A stretch of DNA of 64,000 bases from Thysanoteuthis rhombus (lineage: Eukaryota; Mollusca; Cephalopoda; Oegopsida; Thysanoteuthidae): positions 2,327,501-2,391,500 of the forward strand of contig OY735225.1 in NCBI GenBank assembly GCA_963457665.1. The letters run 5' to 3'. Position 1 is the first letter of the stretch. Each line of letters starts with the position of its first letter. Made by a program: the position numbers and the translations under genes. This document shows positions 13,000 to 24,790 of this stretch, in pieces. Under the pieces are notes generated by a model. It was not told where the DNA came from. It saw nothing but the letters and a program-made list of their open reading frames with translations, and did no database searches.

Positions 13000-13110
13000 T
13001 GGTGGTTGCATCTCTCTCACCGGAGCCAGTGGATTTCAAACCTAGGTAAAATCCAGAATTTCGAATGCTGACTTTCTAACGTAGGTTGGTCCGGCCCACC
13101 TGGAACATTG
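13000..13110 (-). repeat. SINE-like family B copy
   Basis: The minus strand reads in family order: GTCAGCATTCGAAATTCTGG, then TTTTACCTAGGTTTGAAATC, then CACTGGCTCCGGTGAGAG. This is the central and 3' part of family B, including its B-box-like TTTGAAATCC. Confidence 0.65.
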
Positions 13111-13236
13111 GTGCAACACAATCTTCCTACGCTTATTTACTTCCCATTTGTCCTTGCACCCTACTAAGATTAGAAGATCTCTATCTATAAAAAAAAAATA
13201 TGAGCTTGATTGCCGAAGTTGCGTATATCCCACCGG

Positions 13237-13318
13237 TGAGTGTGTGTGTGAGTGTGTGTGTGTGTGTGTGAGTGTGTGTGTGTGTGTGAATGTGTGTGTG
13301 TGTGTGTGTGTTTGTGTA
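13237..13318. repeat. interrupted (TG)n microsatellite
   Basis: TG repeats broken by GAG and GAA at about 12-20 bp intervals, an older decaying array. Confidence 0.95.
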
Positions 13319-13870
13319 CTCGCGCCTGCATGCGAGCACGTGTTCAGGATGTCTATAAAGTCCAGTACTTGAGATTTTTAATTACTTCTCCTCCATAAAG
13401 GATATAAATATCCGTTAGACTTTTTTTTCCTATTTACTCAAACGCACGTTCTCTGCAAGAACTTTGGTGCGAGGAATACAAATATGCAAGACGAACAACA
13501 GCAGAATGCGTTCACTGAACTTTGAAAACAGATTAACCTTTGCATTTAACAAGATGGATATGTTGAAAGCTAACATTCCTATAGCAAAATATGTGGTATG
13601 TGCAATAAATGTATTTTAAATTGCGTTTCACCTTATATTTATATCTTAGAAGGGAAGGTATTAATAGTCACTTCGTAGACACCTTTTATCTATCTATTTC
13701 AATCTATTCATATCTATCCATATCCAGCTAACTGTTCGTATCAATCTATTTATCTATCCCAGTCTCTTTCAGTCTATCTTTCTATTCCTATCTCTGTATA
13801 TCTCAGTCTTCAATCTATCTCTCTATCTGCCGATGTCTGTTTCAATCCATCTAGCTGTCTATGTGTGTGT
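13319..13870. other. unassigned; degenerate TATC-type repeat
   Basis: From about 13685 to 13860 the sequence is a loose succession of TCTATC/TCTATT-type words, the remains of a much older tetranucleotide array. Nothing else recognised. Confidence 0.6.
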
Positions 13871-13871
13871 G

Positions 13872-13914
13872 TCTCTCTCACTCACTCACTCTCTCTCTCT
13901 CTCTCTCTCTCTCT

Positions 13915-13966
<52 letters not shown>

Positions 13967-14008
13967 GGGAGACAGACTGACAGAGAGAGAGAGAGAGAAA
14001 GAGAGAGA
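13872..14008. repeat. palindromic compound microsatellite (CT)n(AT)n(AG)n
   Basis: CT repeats, about 30 bp of AT, then AG repeats. Because CT and AG are complementary, the whole block can fold on itself around the AT centre. A second AG block follows a GGGGAGACAGACTGAC spacer. Confidence 0.97.
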
Positions 14009-14119
14009 TTATAAAAAATGATTATTCTTTCATGCAAACTAAGTTGAAATGGTGTAATGGTGTAAACCGAAGAAGAAATTGCCATTAATTTTTATGAGAA
14101 TATTTTGAGCGTTTCCTAA

Positions 14120-14330
14120 CCCCCAAAATGATGATGGTGGTATGTTAGGCTGAGTCATCAGAGTTTTGGGTGGTGAGAGGTACCAGGGTCTAGAGTTTAG
14201 GAGATAGAGGAAGAGCATGCTCGCTGCAAAACAAACGTTGGACGATATTTTTGCTCTGCACCTTTTTTTCGAAAAAGCAGTGTAAAGCGAACTTTAGAAA
14301 AGCCTGGGATACCTATACTAGTACTTTTTT
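14120..14330 (+). repeat. unnamed dispersed repeat, family D, copy 2
   Basis: Pairs with 2318-2450: ATGGTGGTATGTTAGGCTGA, GTTTAGGAGATAGAGGAA, CATGCTCGCTGCAAAACAAACG. It extends further downstream (TTTTTCGAAAAAGCAGTGTAAAG region) than copy 1, which is followed by a pogo-like fragment. Confidence 0.5.
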
Positions 14331-16121
14331 TAATCAAAGCACCTGGAATTCTAAATTGGTCGCTGGTTTTCCTTGACTGACCAGAACCTTGATAAACTTC
14401 TGCAATCAAGCAGAAGACGTTTTCTGTATATAGTTATCGACGCCCATACACGAGGCTAGATCAAAAAGCTCGTAGCCTTTTAGTTATTAGTTCAATTTTA
14501 ATCTGACATTTTCATTGTAAATGTTTGATCTGTGAGACTAATATTCATCTCTGTATAAAGTGCATTGACAAGGAGAGATTATATTGAAAAGTAAATATTT
14601 GATTGACATAAAAAGATACATGCATACAAATATACATACATGTATAGCTATATGAAAAAAGTCCAAAGAATCAATCCATTTAAATGCTTTCAAGTTTTGT
14701 AAAAAACAAATTAGACGACTGGAAACACCATCCACAGAAGTGTAGAGGAGTAGATGAACTTAAGTAGCAAAAAAGTATGATTAATCGTTCTTCTATCCCA
14801 TTAATGAAGACCTTTTCCAGGTATTTCTTTTTACATACTTCTGTATATCATTGTCTATGGGTGTGTATGTCATGAGTTTGTATGAGGGTTGGCAAAGAAA
14901 TGGATGCAGGGGGGATGATAAATGGAAGAGGGATACTGAAATAAAAACAAACGAAAAGAAAAGAGAAAGACAAGATGAAACGGGTAGATCCAGGATTTTG
15001 AGCAGGGGATACCTATATAGAAAAAGTATTTTCGTAAATAGATAAGTGAAAAAAAGGAACTAATTCAAAGCATAAAAAGCAAGAAAGTAATATCTGATCC
15101 GGTATTTTTACAATTGAGTCGTAGCTTTTATCTCTGGATTTAACGAAAAAAATATACCGCTGAACCAACAAATGATAAATTCATTAAAAATAATTATTAG
15201 ATGAGAAAAAAATTCTAAAAGTTTGTTATTAAGGTAAATTTATGATTATTTGGAGTTATATCTATAAAAATTTCTTTACCCAGTATTTTTAATTGACTGC
15301 TTTACACGGACGGGGAGGGGTAGATCCGGACTCAATGGACCCCTTCCTGGATCCACGCCAACAAAAAATAAATAAATAAATAAATAGAGAAAGGAATATG
15401 AGAGAGTGTAAAGGAGATCGACAATGTTTAACTTTTTCAAGACTAACCAATCAAGGCATTTGACGCCTGAATTGAACTATCTCAGTAGATTTCCAAAAGA
15501 GATCTACGGGATATATGTATCACAGCAGTCACAGAATACTAGGGATATTTCCAATGTGTCAGGAGTCTTGAAAGGGTTAAGTATTTTCTAAAAGCTCGGT
15601 TCACATCAGTACAGATGCGACACGAAGAGCCATGACAAGCATCAAGATAATGCAAACAAGCAAGTTGGAATACTATTTTACTTACTTATAAATAGTGGCT
15701 CCGTCTTTTAAACAGCTCCGGAACTAAAAATTATTTAGTGATCCTTCCTGGGAATTGTGAAGTGGAGAAAGTAACTTCTGCAGATGGCGTAGGTGGAGTG
15801 AATAAGTAGAAGCCGGCTAGGATGATACTCACAACGCTGGCCTACGCCATTAAGTTTTGGGTTTAAGGTAGGAGGTGGGATGGTGGCAAAGGGTAATGAT
15901 GAGGGACAAGGATGAAAAGCCGAAAGGAGGATGAGGAGTGAAAGTTTAAAAGAAAACTGCGAGAAAGAGAGAAAAAAGAGAGAGAGGCAGAGAGACAGAG
16001 AAAGGGGGAGAAATGGAAGAGAGGAGAGAGAACAGATTGGATTCGGGAAGTAGGTAAGGAGATAGGGAGATGAGGAACTATGAAAGCAGCTGACATCTTT
16101 CATTTATAAGTTTGTAAATAT

Positions 16122-16123
<2 letters not shown>
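14331..16123. other. unassigned AT-rich stretch
   Basis: Contains a short (AAAT)n run near 15364-15385 and a purine-rich tract at 15860-16080 that creates long minus-strand frames of low complexity. No gene supported. Confidence 0.5.
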
Positions 16124-16186
<63 letters not shown>

Positions 16187-16188
16187 TT
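16124..16188. repeat. (GT)n microsatellite
   Basis: About 32 units with one TATG interruption near the end. Confidence 0.98.
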
Positions 16189-16404
16189 GCATAGACCTTA
16201 ACTTGGGCATCAACTAACCCTGAGGCGAAAGACGTGAAATAAAGAAAATTACCAAAAAGGTGAAGAAGGCTAAACAATATGAAATTTTTCCTTTCACGTG
16301 GCATTTCTGATTTGCCAAGAATTTCTACGTTTTTTTCCTTCCGTTCCAAAACATTTTCTCTTCAACTGTCACTACTAGTACTACTACTTAGATGGTGATA
16401 CAGA

Positions 16405-16630
16405 TATAAACTGAACTTAGCTCAGTACGGCACAAGGCCAAGTGGAATACAGGTAGGAAGTTTTTGTTGCACCTATCTTCTGAGCGGGGAGGGACATCCT
16501 TTCTTGAAAATCAGCATTCGGAATCCTGGCTTTTTCCTGGGCTAGACCACTGGCAACAATGGTAAATGGACAACTATCTCAGCCACGCTGCAGGTTTGAA
16601 ATACCAAGTTTAGCTTAGTACATCACTAGT
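16405..16630 (+). repeat. SINE-like family B copy
   Basis: One of the clearest copies. In order: CTGAACTTAGCTCAGTACGG, CACAAGGCCAAG, CTTGAAAATCAGCATTCGGA, TCCTGGCTTTTTCCTGGGCT, AGACCACTGGCAACAATGG, ACAACTATCTCAGCCACG, then a second TTTAGCTTAGTACAT block beginning the next unit. The GGGCTAGACCACTGG part is where a B-box-like GGGCTCGAACC stands in other copies. Confidence 0.7.
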
Positions 16631-17585
16631 CTAAGTAGGATGTTAATAGGAAGATAATACCAATTTCTGAAATTGATCTAAAATATTTTCTTCAAAGATA
16701 CAACTTTTCCTTTTACAGAAACAAATTCTTTAAAATTATGTGATAGCTAAGTCTGACTCAACGCCAAAAGTTTAGCACAATCCGTGAGGATCATGAGATT
16801 TATTCAGCTTCCCATCGAGATGGAATGTGGCACATGTTTTTTGTTTGTTTGTTTGTTTTTTCATGGGAAACCCATGTGTACGTGGGGAAGAAGCAGAAAT
16901 TATTTAATTTCTTTGGCCTTGCTTTTTGGCACGCCATGATTCCCCTTTAGAGCAATATGGGGCTGCTGACTCGAGTCCTCTGGAACTAGATGCAATCACT
17001 ATAGGAATAGTTTGAGTGATTTGCTTATTAACCTTTGCTCTACGGAGAGATAGTTAAAGCAACCCGATTTTCATTGTTGAAATTTTATACAGATATATTT
17101 TTGTAGGAGGATTGTGTTGTGCTAATATTTCAAGTAAGAAAGATCCGTCTACCTTGAAAATAAAAGTTACTTGTTTTTTAATAATAACCTCTGTATCAAT
17201 GAGAAATAAGCAATTATTACAACCACGAGGTTGGCCACATGACAGGAATATAAAATTATATTTATATTCAAGAAGTCGGTAATTTTTTCTTCTGTACATT
17301 TGTGACTATGTTCTTAATTTTTCGCTTTAGTTATTTATTTAATCAAAGAGCGATTTGAATTTTTGCCACCAACCACAGTGAGATGGAGAAAAGAAAGGAA
17401 ACAACAACAACAACAATAGCAACAACAACAAATGATGATAGTAAGCGAATCAAATGTAGCAATGACAGGGGTAAAAAAAATGCTTCTGACTATTTAAAAC
17501 AGGTTTAATTATAGCGTGTATATATGATTGTTACAGAAAACTTAAGAAATGTATCCACACATGATAATTAGCTATGTGCAGATGC
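16631..17585. other. unassigned stretch with small (AAC)n array
   Basis: An AACAAC array with AGC interruptions lies at about 17400-17432 and a TTTG array at about 16839-16860. Nothing else recognised. Confidence 0.5.
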
Positions 17586-17589
17586 TTTC

Positions 17590-17690
17590 TGTCATGCTAA
17601 GGGGTGTAACTGACGTTGTAAAATGGGTGCTCAAAAGATGTTTCCCTTATAAATTAATGGCAAGTGCATCTTTGCTTTACACTATTTGAG
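17590..17690 (+). mobile_element. pogo/Tigger-like MITE fragment
   Basis: GGTGCTCAAAAGATGTTTCC followed by CTTATAAATTAATGGCAAGT and TTTGCTTTAC matches 42.21-42.28 kb (CTGCTCAAAAATGTTCCCCT, ATAAATCAATGGTAATTGCC). Ends are not preserved. Confidence 0.5.
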
Positions 17691-19376
17691 TTTAGGAAGT
17701 TTTTGTAGGAATGTATATTTCACGTGTTTTAATATATCAGTAAGAATGAAAACCTCGATGAGAAACACAACTGCGGATTATGTGTACCCTCTGCGGATTG
17801 GCCATTCATGAATATGTATTGACTGGTTAACGCAATTTTATTGCTTGATTTTGGAAATTCTGAGTTATGTATAATATATCGCAAAGTTGCGCTTAGAAAT
17901 GAAAGCCAACCCTAAAAATTAGTTTTGAATAAACCGGAAGGCCGTGATCCGATGCAATATCACAAAGTTGGATATAGCAGTAAAGAAAAAAGAGCACACC
18001 ACCCTCTTTGCGATGATAAAAATAACAGATAAGGCAACTTCTCTGAAGAGTGCATAGAGCGAAAAAAGGGTGCTTACATGAGTCTGATAAAAGATTACAT
18101 AAGCCAGGCTACTACAGTATTGAATACGATGCAAGTATACGTGCTCAGCAATGAAAAGTAAATACACTAAGATACATACACATCCGTACGCTCACAGAGA
18201 GAGGGGGAACCTCTGTGCTGAAATGGTATCGCCGGTATCTAGCAAATGTCCTGCAAAAATTAGCATGTATGTTGATTTAAGGGTGAGAATAATAGGCCTA
18301 GATAACTCATAGAGTGCATCGGCCGAAAAGTAGTTGTAACACCAATATAGTTGCGAATATTAGTCTGAGGAACACGTGGAATCATTTATTACTAGTCCTT
18401 GAAAGGCAATATCATTGAATATTAAGCATTGAATTGAAGGGAGACACAATTTTTATGGAGTCAAATCAAATTAATAAGCAGGAAGTAGCATTGGTGAATG
18501 AGAAGACTGAAAGAATCTGCCCACACACTATGCTCAGATGACTCAATCAACAGTGCAAGTACCGATATCAAAATCTTTTTGAAACCATTAATCAAGAAGA
18601 AATAAGCGATGAACTTGGGATTCCATAAGCATGGCCCAAGGGATGAAAGTGCAGCGAAAAGTCACAAGGTCAGTACCGATGTCAGGAGGTGACAAGCTCA
18701 AGAACACAAGAGGCGCAAGCTCTGAATGCGACGCGTATCAGAGGAAAAGCTCATGCTCTCCCTGAACAAGATTCGGCAAAATTCCAGAATGCAATAGATA
18801 CTCAAGAAAAGCACTCCCCACCAAAAAACAAAAACAACAAATAACAAGGATGAAGAAATTAATCCGAACAAACTAGATTAAATGATTTAGCATTGAACTT
18901 GTCTAACTTCCCGAGCCTACTGAAATGCAACTTGAAAACATGAGAAGAAATTGTAAAATTAGAATATTTCCAAGTGCTTCTGTTATAGTGTCCATAAAAA
19001 TATATCAAGTGCCCTAAAATATAACAACTCGAATCGACCCATCAGTTTCCATTTGCTCTCAGACTTACCGAAAGAGAAAATATCTAAGGGAAATAACTTT
19101 GGTTTGCAATCGATAGACTGCATAATTCATGGTTTAAGGGAAGTAAGATCTGAACTATCTTGGAAAGAAAAATGAGAGAAAAAATTGCCTTCTTGCATAA
19201 GTGTCGATTATTCCATAAATTATTTGAACTAACATTCGTGTATCTATTATTTTTATCACACCGATTAAGCCGATGAGGCTGCTTCCTCAGATAAGCGCTG
19301 CATCTGGCAATCCTTGGGCGTCATCCTGGGTTGAAGCTGTTGAGTACATACCACATCAAGATTAGCACATGTGCCC
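17691..19376. other. unassigned stretch
   Basis: 18490-18900 is richer in sense-like codons on the + strand but all frames are short and nothing is recognised. No SSR of note. Confidence 0.45.
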
Positions 19377-19378
19377 TG

Positions 19379-19427
19379 TTTTTTTTTTTGTTTTTTTTTT
19401 GTTTTGTTTTTTGTTGTTTTGTTTTTT
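19379..19427. repeat. T-rich tract with G interruptions
   Basis: Poly-T broken by single G or GTT units over about 49 bp. Confidence 0.9.
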
Positions 19428-19528
19428 TGCAGTAGATATAGTCAGGTTTTATCATCTTGATATATTTTTGTGTTAGCGTGAAGCTTCAACACCTGGCTTT
19501 GTAAATTGTTGTATACTGAGAAGGCAGC

Positions 19529-19529
<1 letters not shown>

Positions 19530-19606
<77 letters not shown>

Positions 19607-19608
19607 TG

Positions 19609-19654
<46 letters not shown>
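19530..19654. repeat. (AAT)n microsatellite
   Basis: About 41 units with one GATGAT interruption near the centre. It produces 65-66-codon poly-Ile and poly-Tyr frames on the minus strand. Confidence 0.98.
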
Positions 19655-19656
<2 letters not shown>

Positions 19657-19853
19657 CGATGAGGCATTGTCAATGATTATCATAATACTGATGATATTTT
19701 TTACTAGTATTTTCTTTTATCTAAATTTTAGTTGCTTTTATGGCAACTACTAGGTTCCTGAGTGAGAAAACAACGCAGATCGGAAATAAAGGATTTAGCT
19801 CTCGATGAGACTCGATCTCGCATTACTTTTGCCTTATTCGTACCAACTGCTGA

Positions 19854-19914
19854 CACCAACAGAAGGGTTCTTGTGGCTATCAATTTGATATCCACGAGAA
19901 GCCTTCTGTTGGTG
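19854..19914. ncRNA. 61-nt hairpin, pre-miRNA-like candidate
   Basis: Two 23-nt arms, 19854-19876 and 19892-19914, pair with one mismatch and one G-T wobble across a 15-nt loop (CTATCAATTTGATAT). Arm length, loop size and total length fit an animal miRNA precursor. Against this, the stem does not clearly continue beyond the arms as a primary miRNA usually requires, and short inverted repeats from decayed transposons are common here. Either strand could be transcribed. It is not obviously part of any repeat family seen in the window. Confidence 0.3.
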
Positions 19915-20888
19915 CAAGGTTAAATATAAACCTAAACATACTCTTCATTTTCACCGAACTCTCAGTGCCATATTTATGATTGTTTTTACGTAACATAATT
20001 GTATTAGTTATAGTAATAATAATTAGAATTATCTTTGTTCACTGCCTCAGACTGATGATCTTAGTAGTTGCAAGGAAAGCGAAAGGTAACCTTTGAGTGT
20101 CATCTAGGATAAATGAATGACACTCGAGGATTACCAGATACTGGCTCTCAATGAGTATCAGATGTAACTTGTACACGATGGAAACTGAACAGTTTTTGGA
20201 GTAATGCCAATGCTTCTCTTCAGAATTCCAGATAACATAAGTGTCTCTGCTGCTAAAGCATTTTAAATTTTCGTTGTCATAGAAGAGAACTGATAAGCTA
20301 GAGTAGATTTGGACTGAGAATAAAAGTGTTGGCTGAGTGTTCAAAAGAGAATTATTCATTGCAGTAACGCTGATAGTAATGCTCAGTTACTCAAACTTTT
20401 CGATGATTGTTTATAGAGAAAAGAACAAATGACGTTTTTTATACGTCAACATCATGCAACATACAGAATGTGTTGGAAGCGACTTTGGCTCAGAGACAGT
20501 TATCAAACTATTCTTGATTGATAGTGTAACCAGATCGGTCTCTACTGACAGCCCTACTATCATGGCCCTCTGTCAAGCTAAACTTAATAAACACCTGCAC
20601 ACAGAGAGCGCTTCCCGTGTGCCGATGTTTAGCAAACTTAATTTGCATATCATTGCTACTGTAATAAGTCCATTCCTCGCCTAGTGAGAACTGAACTCAC
20701 TATTCAGTAGTACTGATTTGCAAAACTAGTCTGCTAATCGTTATTACAAAACGATGCGTTCATATATAAAGTAAAGTGCCAAAAAATGACACCCCCTGCT
20801 AGTAGAAATGGAATCAACCGGGTGACGTATGCGTGTCGTAATTAGAAGAGAACTGATCGGAATTGAACAAGATTAAACATCGTTTGAC
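19915..20888. other. unassigned stretch
   Basis: Contains a minus-oriented family-B-like motif (GCTAAACTTAATAAAC, about 20577) and a 106-codon minus frame at 20039-20359 without recognisable features. Confidence 0.45.
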
Positions 20889-20889
20889 T

Positions 20890-21180
20890 GCAGAATGATT
20901 GGTTCATGAAAACTGCTGGCGCCAACAGGCAATGTCAGAACTAGACCGTTGGCCACTGACAAGGATGATAACCACCCAACGAAGGGGAACGTTGCATCAT
21001 ATCATATCCAAGTTCAATGCTGGTGCAGTGCAAACCTTTAGTCAACGAACTGTGCAGCGTGCATCACATTCCATGGTTTTGTAGTCGTCCACCAACAAGG
21101 TTACTGCATCTCACCTGGGCCAGACAACATCGTCATTAGACCGTGTGACCTGGTCAGACGAGTCACGGTTCCATGGCTTT
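20890..21180 (+). mobile_element. Tc1-like transposase fragment, broken
   Basis: In one + frame: RWPLTRMITTQRRGTL, then SKFNAGAVQTFSQRTVQRA, the second helix-turn-helix/linker of Tc1 transposases (consensus-like FNAG, SQRTVRRRL). After a stop at 21082 and a frame change, the sequence continues RPPTRLLHLTWARQHR and VTWSDESRF, the block that carries the first catalytic Asp of the DDE triad. The rest of the catalytic domain is missing. A plain degenerate DNA transposon remnant. Confidence 0.8.
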
Positions 21181-21917
21181 CCAATTTTTTATCTAATTTC
21201 TTTTAGCAATTAAGCTTATGAATATATATAGAGAGAGGAAGAGAAAGAAAGAGAGACGTAGGGAGAATGAGATTGAGAAAGAGTGAGTAAGAGATAAAGA
21301 GATGGGGCTGAGACTGTGCACAACTGCAAATACGTACACAGAAAAAAGAAGAAGAAATGATACATAATACATATGCACAAAAACGATTTTTGTCTAAGAT
21401 TCAGAAACTTCCGTGAAGATTTTGCGAGTTTTTTTGTTACTGATATTTATTTTTTGGAAAACAAGCAGAATTGCTAAAAAATTTTTTTTAAATAAACCAA
21501 CACACGTCCTGATAAACAGATAAAAGAACAGACGTTCACTCTATTTCAATCTGACTTTTCTCTTTCCGTAAATCACTGAGTTTATTATGGTTCTACCAAA
21601 ATAAACTTGACTTTCTCGCTACTGATTTATTGGAAACCTAATTTAGTTATTTTCTTTATTTATAAACTCTCAAAATCATAAGAACGTAAGCAAACTGCAG
21701 TGGTGCAGATTTTTCCAGGGCAGATGTAAAACGTTATATTTTCGGAAGGGGTAGCTTAAGGATATATTCAGAATATGTTACCAGGGAATAATGATAAAGT
21801 CTTTTTATATAAGTTGGGCCTACATAATACATTTTTACTGCACAATGATGCAAGCAGTTGGCCTTATGGTTACCAACATACAAAATGTTTGAAATCTATT
21901 CTTCGCTTTGGGAACGG
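21181..21917. other. unassigned stretch
   Basis: Purine-rich AGAG run at 21230-21300. Nothing else recognised. Confidence 0.5.
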
Positions 21918-21985
21918 CATGAATCCTCTTCTCCCTATAGGTCTGGTCAGATCATGAATCCTCTCCTCCCTGTAGGTCAGGTCAG
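21918..21985. repeat. tandem duplication, 35-bp period
   Basis: Two 33-bp units starting CATGAATCCTCTTCTCCCTA and CATGAATCCTCTCCTCCCTG, both ending GGTCAG, separated by 2 bp; four mismatches between them. Confidence 0.9.
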
Positions 21986-22739
21986 AGATTTCTCATTGCT
22001 GCTAGCATCTGTGTGATCTGTTGCACGTTACACAGAGAAGTTAGGCATCGGCAAGGCCAGGTAACTTCTATTGCCCCGAGAAATGTCACCAAAAACTCAT
22101 TCTAGCACACTGACAATCTACTAGATCATGGGATAATTTAGTTTGATTTGAACTTGGGTAAAAAATTTTTAAGAGTTTATAATTCCCACTTCTAGGTGCT
22201 AAAATTATGCAAATGATGTCATCTTGGCTCAGTAATTACAGGCTTTAATTACAGGCTTTTACCCTTCAATCAACACGAAATTCAGTTACCGCCATTTAGA
22301 AAACTGTGACCATTTCCTGTTTTTTGTCAAGATTTTTGTCAAGACAGTGTCGTGGAAGACGGGCAACAGAAAGCCTAGAGAACATGCTCAATAAATGTAA
22401 GGTAAAGGCAATTGTGAAGCTTTGACAGGCTTAGCAAGGGTGTTGCTTATAATGAGTTGCCCAATTGAAAAATGGAATAAAAGCAGATGGACGAAATTAT
22501 GGGAAACTCCTCACAACACCTTAAGTACAAAAGGAAGATTTCAAAATCGATAACGATATAAAGAAACACAGAAATTTATTAATTGTGAAACTATGTTCAG
22601 AAAAGTAGGTCCCGTCAATTAATATTATAACTTATATTCAGGCTTTTATCTTTGTACTAATTTTAGAAAAAAAAATCTTTCCACGAACCAAAATGATAAG
22701 TTTTGTCTAATTCTTTTTGAGGTCGAACGAACCGTCTCA
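21986..22739. other. unassigned stretch with micro-duplications
   Basis: Small direct duplications such as TTACAGGCTTTAATTACAGG (22238-22257) and TTTTTGTCAAGA twice (22321-22344). Nothing else recognised. Confidence 0.5.
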
Positions 22740-22741
22740 CT

Positions 22742-22920
22742 ACAATGATATTTACTAAGCTCAGTTTAGTACGACTCATAGTCAAATGGGGTTTGTAAGG
22801 TTGTGCCACACCATTTTAAATCTTTGCTTTTGACCTGAACTCGAACACCAACCTCTGGTACCAGTGCAAAATGCGCAACTATTTGAGCTACGAGGTAGTT
22901 TTGTTGTACCAATAAGACTA
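22742..22920 (+). repeat. SINE-like family B copy
   Basis: Opens TACTAAGCTCAGTTTAGTAC, later TTTTGACCTGAACTCGAACA (B-box-like), then GCGCAACTATTTGAGCTACG. Same block order as the other copies but more diverged. Confidence 0.65.
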
Positions 22921-23854
22921 AAAGGTTTACTGAAATTATGTTAGTTTCCAATTACGTGACTAAAAAGCAATAAACTAGAAACTAAAATGTGATCAATTTG
23001 TTTATTTATTAGCTTACGCAGCAGTATGATTTCACAAAAACAATTTCCCACCAAATGTAATGTTTGAAATTCAACAAATAGTCTCCAAAATTATTTATTA
23101 AGCAATGGTATGATATCAAAAAGCTATTTCTTTCTAATTGAAACGTTCGAAATACAACAAATAGCATTAAAACTTGATTGTTAGCTCATACAGTGGTGTT
23201 ATATTAAAAAAAACTCTTTCCCCTAAATGTGACGCTTCAAATGCCAAAACTTTCTTATTTGCTTTGGTAGCAAAACTCTAGCCTGCTTAAGCTATCATGA
23301 TTCTTTGTACCGAGGGAGGCATCCCTAAAGCCTCTGCCCGGAGTCAGGACAATACATTTAAGGAACCCATGAGCTGTATAACAAAGTATTGCGACGCTAC
23401 GATAAATGTCTTATGAAAACATCGGGAGTCAGGTAAAGAGGTTCTCTCTCTTTCTCCCTCTTACTACCCAGTCTCCCGTACCTCCCAATATTCCAGCCTC
23501 TGGTGACTCATCCTAGCATACCATATGTTCAAGCTAAGGTAAGAAGCCAGCATATCGTATGCTGATTTTCTTTGGAAGTAAACCCTCTCTTCATGGAAGA
23601 TAGACGTCGTACAATATTTCTTCTCATTTTGATACTGTGTCATACTCAAACAATATATATATATATATCAAGGATTACAAATTTCTATACGCTGAGAAGA
23701 AAAGCATTTTGTTTTGTTGTTGTTATTATAGGATAAAAAGGATAAGGATAAGAAGCCGAACCAAACTTTGAACATGAAATGGGGTCTCACTTTTACGAGG
23801 TCTTTCCCCCAAAACAACCATCTTAAACATCTCAAGATCCAGGGGCACGGCCTT
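22921..23854. other. unassigned stretch
   Basis: Roughly repeated ~80-bp blocks at 22985-23230 (TTAGCTTACGCAGCAGTATGA; AAGCAATGGTATGATATCAA; TTAGCTCATACAGTGGTGTT) suggest a three-unit decayed tandem repeat. A short TA run at 23651-23667. Confidence 0.45.
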
Positions 23855-24262
23855 AATGTAACTTGGCAACAAATCAAAGGAGACACTGTGCATGTGTAAG
23901 TAGACATTTGCCGCGTGGGGCGATTGAATCGGCATCGAGACGCCATTCAGTGAGCTCGCGTGTTGTGTGACCGTCACATTCACAATGTAAAACATCGCAA
24001 TATGCAGGCCTGTTAATCCCTCCCTACAGATTTGGCCCCCCGTGACTTCTGGCTTTTCTTTAAGCTAAAATCGCCGTAGAAAAGATTCCAGATCGTAGAC
24101 GAGATTAAGGAGAACGGCCCCGAAAAAGACTTCGTGGACTTTTGAAATGTGGAAGGGGCGCTTTGTGAGGTCGCAAAGGGAGTAGTTTGAAGCTGTTGGT
24201 AGGTTACTTTTTGGTTTTTTAGTAAATGACTGGATAATTTCCGAACAGACGTTATATTCGGG
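23855..24262 (+). mobile_element. internally deleted mariner, second copy
   Basis: Leader TTAATGTAACTTGGCAACAA matches copy 1; then ACCGTCACATTCACAATG and AAAACATCGCAAT joined with about 44 bp fewer than copy 1. Translated pieces: TDLAPRDFWLFFKLK (the YSPDLAPCDF block with the C-terminal catalytic Asp region) and VDEIKEN. The right end TGACTGGATAATTTCCGAAC corresponds to the copy-1 terminal repeat; the left terminal repeat is not recognisable. Several frame breaks. Confidence 0.8.
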
Positions 24263-24420
24263 GATTTTACTGGACGCAGCGCCAGCGCAAGGGCTTCATA
24301 CACCCAAGGCGAGACTTGGAATTTGCGAAAAGGTTTCATGAACCATATGGAAAATGGTTAATTCTTAAATCCCCATTGAGCTGCAAATAAACAATTCACA
24401 GTCCAATATTACAGCAAATG

Positions 24421-24585
24421 GCCAAATAAAAGGAATTGCAGAGAGGAAAAGTGGGTGCCATGACGCGAGAAGGTTCTTCCTGCCTTGAAAATCAAAATTC
24501 GAGATTCTGGCTGTTTATCCTGCTTTGAACTCCGGTGAAAAATAAGTAAGCAACTATCTCAGCCCCGAGGCGTGGCCCTACTTAC
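24421..24585 (+). repeat. SINE-like family B, first of a tandem pair
   Basis: CTGCCTTGAAAATCAAAATT, CGAGATTCTGGCTGTTTATC, CAACTATCTCAGCCCCGAGG. It lacks the usual 5' AAGCTTAG block. Confidence 0.7.
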
Positions 24586-24790
24586 TATGCTTATCTTAGT
24601 ACAGTACAAAGTGGGGACAGGAAGAGTTTGTTGGGCTAATCTTCCAAATGAAGAGGCCTTGTTGCCTTGAAAATCCACCTTTGAAATTCTGACATTTGAA
24701 CTAGGCTCGAAAACCAATCACTGACGTGAATGGGAAATACACGACTATCATAGCCCGGAGGCAAGCTTGTTGCGGTGAAAATGTTGATGG
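24586..24790 (+). repeat. SINE-like family B, second of a tandem pair
   Basis: TGCTTATCTTAGTACAGTAC, AAGTGGGGACAGGAAGAGTT, TTGCCTTGAAAATCCACC, GGCTCGAAAACC and ACGACTATCATAGCCCGGAGG. Starts where the first copy ends, so two units sit head to tail. Confidence 0.7.

Noticed and set aside
15735-16103. 122-codon minus frame rich in S, L and P
   Set aside because: Produced by a purine-rich (GAGA/GGAGG) tract on the + strand.
24013-24339. 108-codon minus frame
   Set aside because: Antisense shadow of the second mariner remnant.
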